Assembly: GCA_963788055.1 (NCBI GenBank)
Contig: CAWBFA010000005.1
Span: 620,001 to 684,000, forward strand
Direction of reading: 5' to 3'
Source of the DNA: JACCTU01 sp963788055
GTDB lineage: Bacteria; Actinomycetota; Thermoleophilia; Gaiellales; Gaiellaceae
Length of the DNA: 64,000 bases
The notes under the pieces are model-generated. The model searched no databases, was not told where the DNA came from, and saw only the letters and a list, made by a program, of their open reading frames with translations. Each line of letters opens with the position of its first letter. Positions within the stretch are counted from its first letter, which is position 1. Made by a program: the position numbers and the translations under genes. Below, piece after piece: positions 7,450-13,926 of this stretch.

Positions 7450-7668
7450 TGGTTTGAACCTATTCCCCGCCTGTGGGCAAATTCCCCTCTCCGCGGTAAG
7501 GATTCTGTTAGCCCCGATCTGTCGGTCACCTGGTGGGCAAAAGGCGCTTTGGGGGCCAGGTGGGGAGAGGATGAGACAGACCTGCGGCCCATCCGCCTCA
7601 TTGGAAGAACCTGACCCCCGCTTACTGTTCGAGGCGCAGGCGCTAGTCCTCCACCGAGTCGAGCCCTC

Positions 7669-8133
7669 CTAGTCGGGCTTCGTGGTCATCGCCCAGACGG
7701 CGACCACGTACGCCGCGAGGACGATCGTCGTCAGCACCGTGCCGATCCGGACGAGGAGGCTCGGGCCGGGCTGAGCGGCGCTGCGCATGCGTCGAACGCC
7801 GATGCCCGTAAGGACGATCGAGATGAGGAGGAGCAAGCCCCCGGGCTCTGAAGTGATGTAGCCGATCTCGATCCAGGCCGGCTCGAGGTCGTCGAAGCCC
7901 TCCTTCGAAGCGATCCACTGGGCGGCAATGAACATCAGCCACCAGGATGGGAACGCAACCGCGAGGAGCGACCAGAAACCGAGCCGTGAGAGCGTGGCCG
8001 AATCGCGACTCCACCCGAGCCAGAGTGCCGCCACAGCGCAGGTCAGGCCGCCGATGAGCAGCATCGCGCCTAGCACGTGCAGCAGCAGTGGGAAGTTCCA
8101 GTCTTCCGGCCGGATCGCGGCGAGCACGCTCAT
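7669..8133 (-). CDS. Four-helix membrane protein, paralogue 2 of a duplicated module
   Basis: A 154-residue integral membrane protein of unknown function with four hydrophobic segments (about residues 14-38, 52-72, 95-112 and 126-148). It matches the next gene upstream (8209-8667) along its full length, with shared blocks such as WNFPLLLHVLGAMLL at the N-terminus, GFITS/GYITS in the middle and YVVAVWAMTTKPD at the end. Histidine in the first helix and tryptophans at the ends recall small heme-bearing or DUF2269-like membrane proteins, but I do not assign a function. Its ATG overlaps the stop of a remnant reading frame (8130-8207) by ATGA. Confidence 0.7.
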   Translation of the reverse strand: MSVLAAIRPEDWNFPLLLHVLGAMLLIGGLTCAVAALWLGWSRDSATLSRLGFWSLLAVAFPSWWLMFIAAQWIASKEGFDDLEPAWIEIGYITSEPGGLLLLISIVLTGIGVRRMRSAAQPGPSLLVRIGTVLTTIVLAAYVVAVWAMTTKPD

Positions 8134-8207
8134 GCGCCCGGCTTGTAGATCATGTCGACGAGGATCAGGAGGGTGGTGAGGGACGAGGCGATTTGCAGCC
8201 AGACGAG
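8130..8207 (-). pseudogene. Remnant C-terminus of a second copy of the 8668-9159 gene
   Basis: Between the two paralogues the minus strand reads 25 codons ending in SSLTTLLILVDMIYKPGA and a stop that overlaps the next ATG. The intact gene at 8668-9159 ends in SSLAVFLILIDMIYKPGV, also abutting the next ATG. The DNA is nearly identical over GACATGATCTACAAGCCGGG. The stretch has no start codon of its own in a plausible place and is best explained as what remains of a duplicated first gene. Confidence 0.75.
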
Positions 8208-8208
8208 C

Positions 8209-8667
8209 CTAGTCCGGCTTGGCGCTCATCGCCCAAACCGCGACGATGTAGCCGGCGAGCATGAGCGCCGTCAGGACGGCGCCGACCCTGGTCAACGTGC
8301 TCTGCTGAGCCCCAGAGCGTCGCAGGCGCCGCGAGCCGATCCCGGTCACGAGCAGGCTGATCAGGAGGACGAGCGCACCTAGATCGGACGTGATGAAGCC
8401 GATGCCGACCCACACGTGGTCGGGCTGGTCGTCGAGGTGCTCCCTGACGTAGGTCCATTCGCCGCCGACGCGCATCAAGACGAAGGCGGGTAGGGCGACG
8501 AAGAGCAGCGTTCGAAAGGCGAAGCGCGTATAGGGCGCGGCGTCCCGTCTCCAGCCGAGCAGCAGTGCCGTGACTGCGGTCGTGAGCGAGCCCACGAGCA
8601 ACATCGCGCCCAGCACGTGCACGAGGAGAGGGAAGTTCCACTCGTCAGGTCTGATCGTGGCCAGCAT
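8209..8667 (-). CDS. Four-helix membrane protein, paralogue 1
   Basis: A 152-residue membrane protein homologous to the gene at 7669-8133. It begins MLATIRPDEWNFPLLVHVLGAMLLVG, has four hydrophobic segments and ends VAVWAMSAKPD. The ATG directly follows the TGA of the 8668-9159 gene, so the pair is translationally coupled. The family is not one I can name with certainty; the histidine in helix 1 is conserved in both copies and could bind a cofactor. Function unknown. Confidence 0.7.
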   Translation of the reverse strand: MLATIRPDEWNFPLLVHVLGAMLLVGSLTTAVTALLLGWRRDAAPYTRFAFRTLLFVALPAFVLMRVGGEWTYVREHLDDQPDHVWVGIGFITSDLGALVLLISLLVTGIGSRRLRRSGAQQSTLTRVGAVLTALMLAGYIVAVWAMSAKPD

Positions 8668-9159
8668 TCAGACTCCCGGCTTGTAGATCATGTCGATGAG
8701 AATCAGGAAGACGGCGAGAGACGAGACGATGTTCAGCCACATCGCGTTCCTGTTGGTCAACAGCGCGCGCAGCTCCGGGTTCGGTTCGGCTCCCCGGTTC
8801 TCGGCGACGAGCCGCTCGGCGACCTTCGCCGCCTCGGCGTACGTCTTTCCGCCGCGTTGACCCGTGCCCGCGCTGATCGCCCAGAGCACGATTGCCGCGA
8901 GGATCCAGCCGTCCCACACCTGGTAGGCGTCGAAGTCGATCGCGAGCCAGATCCCGAAGATGAGCGTCCCGAGCGTCCCGACGATGATCAGGACGTTCGC
9001 GGGCTTCGCGACCCGGAAGTAGCGCACGGAGTCGACCGGTCGCTCGACGTTTCGAGCGGCGATTGCGATCGTCCAGTAGACGACGAGAGCGGCCACGAGC
9101 GCGAACGCGCTTGCGACGTGGAGGAAGAGCAGCCAGTCGGAGAACGTCACCGCACGCAA
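8668..9159 (-). CDS. DUF2269-like integral membrane protein
   Basis: A protein of about 160 residues with four hydrophobic segments, starting SDWLLFLHVASAFALVAALVVYW and ending NIVSSLAVFLILIDMIYKPGV. The N-terminal LFLHV pattern resembles predicted membrane proteins of the DUF2269 type. A cytoplasmic loop in the middle (around residues 100-130) is charged. The open frame begins with TTG at 9159; a GTG at 9150 (MTFSDWL) lies eight bases after TAGGTT and is a likely leaderless start. It is the first gene of a three-gene minus-strand operon with the two paralogues and diverges from the histidine kinase. Confidence 0.65.
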   Translation of the reverse strand: MRAVTFSDWLLFLHVASAFALVAALVVYWTIAIAARNVERPVDSVRYFRVAKPANVLIIVGTLGTLIFGIWLAIDFDAYQVWDGWILAAIVLWAISAGTGQRGGKTYAEAAKVAERLVAENRGAEPNPELRALLTNRNAMWLNIVSSLAVFLILIDMIYKPGV

Positions 9160-9194
9160 ACCTATGACATCGGGCGAACGGGCACAATCGGCAG

Positions 9195-10607
9195 GTGGAC
9201 GAGAGCGCCCGGCATCTTCGGCTCCTGACCGAGACCATCGCGGCGGTCAACTCCTCGCTCGACCTCGAGGAGATGCTGGGGCTGATCGCGCGGCGCGTCC
9301 CCGACGCGCTCGAGGCGGACGCATGCTTCGTGTACCTCTACGACGAGCCGACGGACGAGCTCGTCCTCCGTGCGACGCACGGGTCGCACGTGGAGGAGCT
9401 GACGCGGACGCCTCGCATGCGGCGCGGCGAGGGAATCACCGGGACGGCTGCGTCGGAGCGCGCGCCGGTGATGATCGCGGCGCAGGCGCATCTCGATCCT
9501 CGCTTCAAGCCGTTTCCGAACCTTCCCGAGGACGAATACGAGTCGATCCTCGCTGTGCCGATCCTCGCGCGCGACGGGCGGCTCGAGGGCGCGCTCAACA
9601 TCCGCACGATCAACCCGCGCGAGTTCACGGAGAGCGAGATCGACCTGCTGCTCGCGATTGCGACGCAGGTCGCGCAGTCGATCGAGCACGCGCAGCTGTA
9701 CGCGCAGGCTCAGCTGCGCGTCCACGAGCTCGAGTCGCTGGCCCGCATCTCCGAGGCCGTGTCGGAGTCGCTCTACCTCGAGGAGTCGCTCGAGGCGATC
9801 GTCAGGACGACGATCGCCGCCGTCGGGGCGACCGGCGCCGCGCTCGTCCTGGAGGACGGGAAGATCGCGTGGCCTGAAGGTCGGTCCGGAGCCTACGCAG
9901 TGCGCCTGCCGCTGCGCTGGAAGCGTCGACAGATCGGCGAGCTCGTGTGCGATCGCGACGCGCCGTTCACGGACGAGGAGACCGCGCTGCTCGCGTCGAT
10001 CGCGTCGCACGCCGCGGTGGCGCTGGAGCACGGGCGCGCAGTGATGCGCGGCGTGCTCGCCCAGGAGATCCACCACCGCGTCAAGAACAACCTGCAGACG
10101 GTCGCGTCGCTACTGCGGCTGCAAGCCCGCGCGGCCGATCTCGACCCGAGGAAGGCGCTCGAGGACTCGGTCAAGCGGGTGCTCGCGATCGCGGCGGTGC
10201 ACGAGGTGCTGATGGAGCGGCGGGAGGAGGAGGTCGAGCTCGCCGAGCTCGTCGACCGGCTGCGCGCGATGCTCGTCCAGGGTCTCTCCTCGGGCAGGTC
10301 GGTTGAATCGGCCCTCGAGCCGGTGCAGCTCGCGGGCGACCGGGCGACGGCGCTCGCGCTCGTATTCAGCGAGCTCTTCCAGAACGCTTTGGAGCACGGC
10401 GGACCCGCGGTCCGCGTCGAGCTGGGTCGCCGCGACGGCGACGTCGTGCTCGCGATCAGCGATGACGGAGAGGGGATCGAAGCCGATCCGGAGACCGGCA
10501 CCGGCCTCGCCATCGTCGGTGCGCTTGTGAAGGACGAGCTCGGGGGGACCCTCGCGCTCGACTCGAACGGCGCGGGCCTGCGGGCAGTCGTGACCTTTCC
10601 GGCCTAG
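9195..10607 (+). CDS. GAF-domain sensor histidine kinase, PdtaS-like (HisKA_2)
   Basis: A soluble 470-residue kinase. Residues about 5-170 form a first GAF domain (MLGLIARRVPDALEADACFVYLYD through LLLAIATQVAQSIEHAQ), residues about 180-285 a shorter second GAF-like domain, and residues 290-370 a HisKA_2 dimerisation domain with the phospho-acceptor in EIHHRVKNNLQTVASLLRLQ. The HATPase domain follows with SELFQNALEHGG (N-box) and DDGEGI plus TGTGLAIV (G1 and G2 boxes). This architecture is that of PdtaS/EutW-type kinases, which phosphorylate ANTAR response regulators; one is encoded at 11088, with a glyoxalase gene on the other strand between them. GTG start six bases after CACAAT implies a leaderless mRNA. 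Confidence 0.88.
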   Translation: MDESARHLRLLTETIAAVNSSLDLEEMLGLIARRVPDALEADACFVYLYDEPTDELVLRATHGSHVEELTRTPRMRRGEGITGTAASERAPVMIAAQAHLDPRFKPFPNLPEDEYESILAVPILARDGRLEGALNIRTINPREFTESEIDLLLAIATQVAQSIEHAQLYAQAQLRVHELESLARISEAVSESLYLEESLEAIVRTTIAAVGATGAALVLEDGKIAWPEGRSGAYAVRLPLRWKRRQIGELVCDRDAPFTDEETALLASIASHAAVALEHGRAVMRGVLAQEIHHRVKNNLQTVASLLRLQARAADLDPRKALEDSVKRVLAIAAVHEVLMERREEEVELAELVDRLRAMLVQGLSSGRSVESALEPVQLAGDRATALALVFSELFQNALEHGGPAVRVELGRRDGDVVLAISDDGEGIEADPETGTGLAIVGALVKDELGGTLALDSNGAGLRAVVTFPA

Positions 10608-10610
10608 CCG

Positions 10611-10627
10611 CCGGTGTCAGACACCGG
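10611..10627. repeat. Palindromic repeat CCGGTGTC-A-GACACCGG, copy 1
   Basis: A perfect 17-base palindrome four bases after the kinase stop codon. A longer copy with the same core lies at 10673-10699 and a relative (GGTGCCAGGCACC core) at 36297-36325. All three sit at gene 3' ends, which suggests a mobile palindromic element that is used as a transcript end. Confidence 0.8.
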
Positions 10628-10672
10628 TGTGGAAAACAACGGGCGAAGGGCAGGGGACACGGCCGGAGGCGA

Positions 10673-10699
10673 GACCCCCGGTGTCAGACACCGGGGGTC
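10673..10699. repeat. Palindromic repeat, copy 2 (27-base perfect palindrome overlapping a stop codon)
   Basis: GACCCCCGGTGTC and GACACCGGGGGTC flank a central A. The minus-strand glyoxalase gene runs into it: its last codons and its TGA stop (10684-10686) are encoded by the element itself. The region 10628-10672 between the two palindromes has no other feature. Confidence 0.85.
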
Positions 10700-11064
10700 G
10701 GCTCTGACCCTCGCGGCTGCCAGAGCTCGAAGCGGTTGCCCTCCGGGTCGCTGGCCCAGCCGAAGCGGCCGTTCTCGTCCTCCGAGGTCTTCTCGTCGAC
10801 GGCGACCCCCGCCTCGCGGAGCTGCTCGAGCATCGCATCGAGGTCGCGGACGCGGTAATTCAGCATCCACTGCTGGCCCTGTGGCCAGTACTCGCTCTCC
10901 CCGGCGAAGATCGACCAGACCGTCGCGTCGCCCTCGTTCGCGACGAGCGCCACACCGCCCCAGTCCTGCACGTCGAAACCGAGGTGCGTGGCGTACCAGG
11001 CGCGCAAACGCTCAGGGTCGCGCGCGCGAAAGAACGTGCCGCCGATCCCGACCACGCGCTCCAC
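10684..11064 (-). CDS. VOC/glyoxalase-fold protein
   Basis: A 126-residue vicinal-oxygen-chelate protein of two beta-alpha-beta-beta-beta modules: the first starts IGGTFFRARDPERLRAWYATHLGFDV and the second carries YRVRDLDAMLEQLREAGV and ends WASDPEGNRFELWQP. The DPEGN(R)xELW ending is typical of the glyoxalase/bleomycin-resistance superfamily; the closing glutamate would be a metal ligand. The substrate is unknown. The final seven residues come from a palindromic repeat that supplies the stop. GTG start seven bases after TAGGGT suggests a leaderless mRNA; this box overlaps the TACACT box of the divergent response regulator. Confidence 0.8.
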   Translation of the reverse strand: MERVVGIGGTFFRARDPERLRAWYATHLGFDVQDWGGVALVANEGDATVWSIFAGESEYWPQGQQWMLNYRVRDLDAMLEQLREAGVAVDEKTSEDENGRFGWASDPEGNRFELWQPRGSEPTPGV

Positions 11065-11087
11065 GCCGGCGACCCTACACTCGGCCG

Positions 11088-11660
11088 GTGCGGATCCTCA
11101 TCGCCGAGGACGAGACGATCATCCGCCTCGACCTGCGCGACCTGCTCGAGCGGGCCGGCTTCGAGGTCTGCGCCGAGGCGAAGGACGGCGAGCAGGCGGT
11201 CGAGCTCGCGCGCAAGGAGCAGCCCGACCTCGCGATCCTCGACGTGAAGATGCCGAAGCTCGACGGCATCGAGGCCGCGCGCAGGATCCTCGACGAGCGC
11301 CCACTCCCGATCGTGATGCTCACGGCGTACGGGCAGGACGAGCTCGTCGCGCGGGCGGTCGAGGCGGGCGTGTTCGGCTACCTCGTCAAGCCGTTCCGCG
11401 AGCAGGACCTACTGCCGGCAATCCAAACCGCACGGGCACGGCACGAGGAGCTGAGCGCGCTCCGAGAGGAGGCCGACTCGCTCGGCGAAGCGCTCGCCGC
11501 GCGCAAGGCGATCGAGCGCGCGAAGGGACTGCTGATGGAGAAGGAGGGGCTCAGCGAGGACGAGGCGTTCGCCCGTCTCCGCAAGGCGAGCCAGGTCTCC
11601 GGGCGTCCGCTGAAAGTCGTCGCCGAGGCGCTCATCGCGACGTTCGCCAAGCCCTCCTAG
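11088..11660 (+). CDS. pdtaR: ANTAR-domain response regulator, PdtaR-like
   Basis: A 190-residue regulator with an N-terminal receiver domain (ILIAEDETIIRLDLRDLL; phospho-acceptor Asp in LAILDVKMPKLDG; switch Thr in VMLTAYG; Lys in GYLVKPF) and a C-terminal ANTAR domain after a short coiled coil (AIERAKGLLMEKEGLSEDEA, then LRKASQVSGRPLKVVAEAL). ANTAR proteins bind paired RNA hairpins and stop terminators from forming. The partner kinase is probably the one at 9195. The hairpin leaders of the two glutamine synthetases in this window are candidate targets; that link is inference. I start it at GTG 11088, six bases after TACACT, instead of the much longer upstream frame, which crosses the glyoxalase gene. 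Confidence 0.92.
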   Translation: MRILIAEDETIIRLDLRDLLERAGFEVCAEAKDGEQAVELARKEQPDLAILDVKMPKLDGIEAARRILDERPLPIVMLTAYGQDELVARAVEAGVFGYLVKPFREQDLLPAIQTARARHEELSALREEADSLGEALAARKAIERAKGLLMEKEGLSEDEAFARLRKASQVSGRPLKVVAEALIATFAKPS

Positions 11661-12014
11661 CTAGAGCAGCAGTTCGAGCCCCGTGCCGGCGGCGATCAAC
11701 AGCAGGCCGGCGGTGACGTAGACGACGATCTCACTGAGGAGCGTCTTCCCCGTCGCCACGTCAGGCACCTCCGGCTCGGCCTCGGTCTTTCGCAGCCGGC
11801 GCGCGAGGTGCTGTCGCGCGGACGTGGGCGCGCCGGAGAAGCACGCAAACGCGAGCATGAGCGCGCCGAGGATCGAGAACATGTACGCGATCCACCGCAA
11901 GACGCTCTCCTCCTGTGCGAGGCCGAACCCCACCCCGAGGACGAGCGCCCCTGCTGCGCCGACGGCCAGCGCGAGCCCGAGCAGGCGCCCCGACGCGCGT
12001 ATCGCCTCGCTCAT
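11661..12014 (-). CDS. Small membrane protein of unknown function
   Basis: A 117-residue protein with three or four hydrophobic segments (about residues 11-32, 38-57 and 92-113) separated by a charged loop rich in Arg, Lys and Glu. I do not recognise the family. The ATG at 12014 overlaps the TGA of the ABC-F gene as ATGA, so it is translated as the second gene of that operon; the open frame extends ten codons further upstream but the coupled start is preferred. It ends directly against the stop codon of the ANTAR regulator gene. Confidence 0.6.
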   Translation of the reverse strand: MSEAIRASGRLLGLALAVGAAGALVLGVGFGLAQEESVLRWIAYMFSILGALMLAFACFSGAPTSARQHLARRLRKTEAEPEVPDVATGKTLLSEIVVYVTAGLLLIAAGTGLELLL

Positions 12015-13903
12015 GCCTGTGACCGTTCGAACAGGGTCTCCCATCGGCTCATCAGCGCCTGGAGGTCGTCGCGTGCGCGCCTGTGCCGGGCGAGGACGTC
12101 GACGTCCGCCCAGTCCTCGGAGAGCTGCTGCTCGAGTTCCGCGACCGTCGTCTCGAGCGTCGCGATCTGGTCCTCGACGAGGTCGAGCTCCGTCGGTCGG
12201 GTGGAGCGCTTGCGCTCAGGCAGCTCGCGCTTGACGTGCGGCTTCGGTTTCTCGAGCTTCGGCGGCACCGCGTGCGCCGCGCGCTCGTCGCGGATGCGCA
12301 CATAGTCCGCCCAGCCGCCGTCGTACGAGTTGATGCGGCCGTGCTCGATCGCGAGCGTGCGCTCGGCGACCGCGTCGAGCAGGGCGCGGTCGTGCGAGAC
12401 GAGCAGCACCGTGCCGGGAAACGCCTCGAGAGCAGCTTCGAGCGCCTCTCGGCTCTCGAGATCGAGGTGGTTCGTCGGCTCGTCGAGCATGAGGAAGTTC
12501 GCACCGGACGCAACGACGATCGCGAGCGCCAGCCTGCGTCGCTCGCCGCCGGAGAGCACCTTCACCGGCTTGTCGTGCTCGCCCCAGCCGGAGAAGAGGA
12601 ACTTCCCGAGCAGCGACTGGGCCTGCGGACGCTGCAGGCCCGTCATCGTCTGGACGCACTGGAGCACGGAGCCGCGCTCGTCGAGCTCGACCTCCTGCTG
12701 CGAGAAGTACGCGGCCTCGACGCCGTGGCCGAGGCGAAGGCGGCCCGCCCCCGGTTCGCGCTTGCCGAGGAGCGTCTCGAGCAGGGTCGTCTTCCCGGAG
12801 CCGTTCGGGCCGATGAGCGCGACGTGCTCGCCGCGTTCGAGCGCGAACGTCGTGTCGACGAGCAGATGCTTGTCGCCGGCCGAGAGGTAGAGGTCGTCCA
12901 CCTCGGCGACCGTGCGACCGCTCCGCGCCGGCTTCAGGAACTCGAAGCCGAGCGAGCGCGTCCGCCGCGAGAGCAGCTCGACTTCACCGGTCGCGGCGGA
13001 GCGCTCCTCGCGCAGCCGGCCGATCTGCGTCAGCTTCGCCTGCGCCTGCTTCGCCTTGTCCTTCTTGTAGCGGAATCGCTCGACGAAGCGGTTGAGCCGT
13101 GCGATGTCGACCGCGATCCGGTCGGCGGTCTTCTGCGCGTGCTCCGCGCGCTGTGCCTTCTCGAGTCGCCAGGCGTGCCACGGTCCCGCGAAGAACGTCG
13201 CCCTGCCCGCCACCAGTTCGAGGGTCGCGTTCGTGACCGCCTCGAGGAACCAGCGGTCGTGCGCGACGAGGATCACGCCTGCGTCGAGCGACTGCAGCTC
13301 GCGCTCGAGCCACTCGAGGCTCGCGACGTCGAGGTGGTTCGTCGGTTCGTCGAGCAGGATCAGGTCCGGGTCGCCGCTGAGCGCGCGTGCGAGCGACGCG
13401 CGCGTGAGCTCGCCGCCCGAGAACGTGGTCAGTAGACGGTCGAGGTCGACCTCAGCGAACCCCAGCCCGCGTACGACCGCGTTCGTGCGCTCGCGCCACG
13501 CGTACCCACCGGCGTGCTCGAGCCGAGCCTGCGCCTCGCCGTAGCGTCGCAGCGTCGCCGGGTCGTGCGCGCCGGCCTCCATCGCCTGCTCGAGCCGCCG
13601 CAGCTCGTCTTCGGTGGAAATGAGGTCGCGCGCGCCCGAGAGGACGTACTCGCGGAGCGAGAGCGCGCGGTCGAGCGGCGGTCGCTGGTCGTGCAGGGCG
13701 ACCCGCGTGCCTTTCTGGAACGCGAGCTCCCCGCCGTGGAGCTCCGTCTCTCCGGAGAGCAGCCGGAGCAGGGTCGTCTTGCCCGCCCCGTTGGGGCCGG
13801 CGAGCGCGACGCGGTCGCGGCGCTCGACCTTGAACGAGACGCCGTCGAACAGGACGTCCCCGCCGAGCTCCTTGCGGAGGTTGGATGCGATGACCACTGC
13901 CAT
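12011..13903 (-). CDS. ABC-F family ATPase (Uup/EttA-like)
   Basis: A 630-residue soluble protein with two ABC domains and no membrane part. Domain 1 has Walker A GPNGAGKTTLL near residue 36 and FSGGELTRASLA plus LILLDEPTNHLD; domain 2 has GPNGSGKTTLL and LSGGERRRLAL plus FLMLDEPTNHLD. The linker between them is basic (RFRYKKDKAKQAQAK), as in ABC-F proteins that bind the ribosomal E site. A C-terminal coiled coil (DLVEDQIATLETTVAELEQQL) resembles that of Uup and related proteins. Likely a translation or antibiotic-protection factor. The start MAVVIASNL was chosen because the long upstream frame runs antisense-free only through the transketolase gene in the wrong frame. Confidence 0.9.
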   Translation of the reverse strand: MAVVIASNLRKELGGDVLFDGVSFKVERRDRVALAGPNGAGKTTLLRLLSGETELHGGELAFQKGTRVALHDQRPPLDRALSLREYVLSGARDLISTEDELRRLEQAMEAGAHDPATLRRYGEAQARLEHAGGYAWRERTNAVVRGLGFAEVDLDRLLTTFSGGELTRASLARALSGDPDLILLDEPTNHLDVASLEWLERELQSLDAGVILVAHDRWFLEAVTNATLELVAGRATFFAGPWHAWRLEKAQRAEHAQKTADRIAVDIARLNRFVERFRYKKDKAKQAQAKLTQIGRLREERSAATGEVELLSRRTRSLGFEFLKPARSGRTVAEVDDLYLSAGDKHLLVDTTFALERGEHVALIGPNGSGKTTLLETLLGKREPGAGRLRLGHGVEAAYFSQQEVELDERGSVLQCVQTMTGLQRPQAQSLLGKFLFSGWGEHDKPVKVLSGGERRRLALAIVVASGANFLMLDEPTNHLDLESREALEAALEAFPGTVLLVSHDRALLDAVAERTLAIEHGRINSYDGGWADYVRIRDERAAHAVPPKLEKPKPHVKRELPERKRSTRPTELDLVEDQIATLETTVAELEQQLSEDWADVDVLARHRRARDDLQALMSRWETLFERSQA

Positions 13904-13926
13904 CGCGCATAAGGGTAAAGCGAAGG

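Noticed and set aside
7450..7668. Gap with several short inverted repeats considered as an RNA gene
   Set aside because: No clear fold, no terminator and no family pattern.
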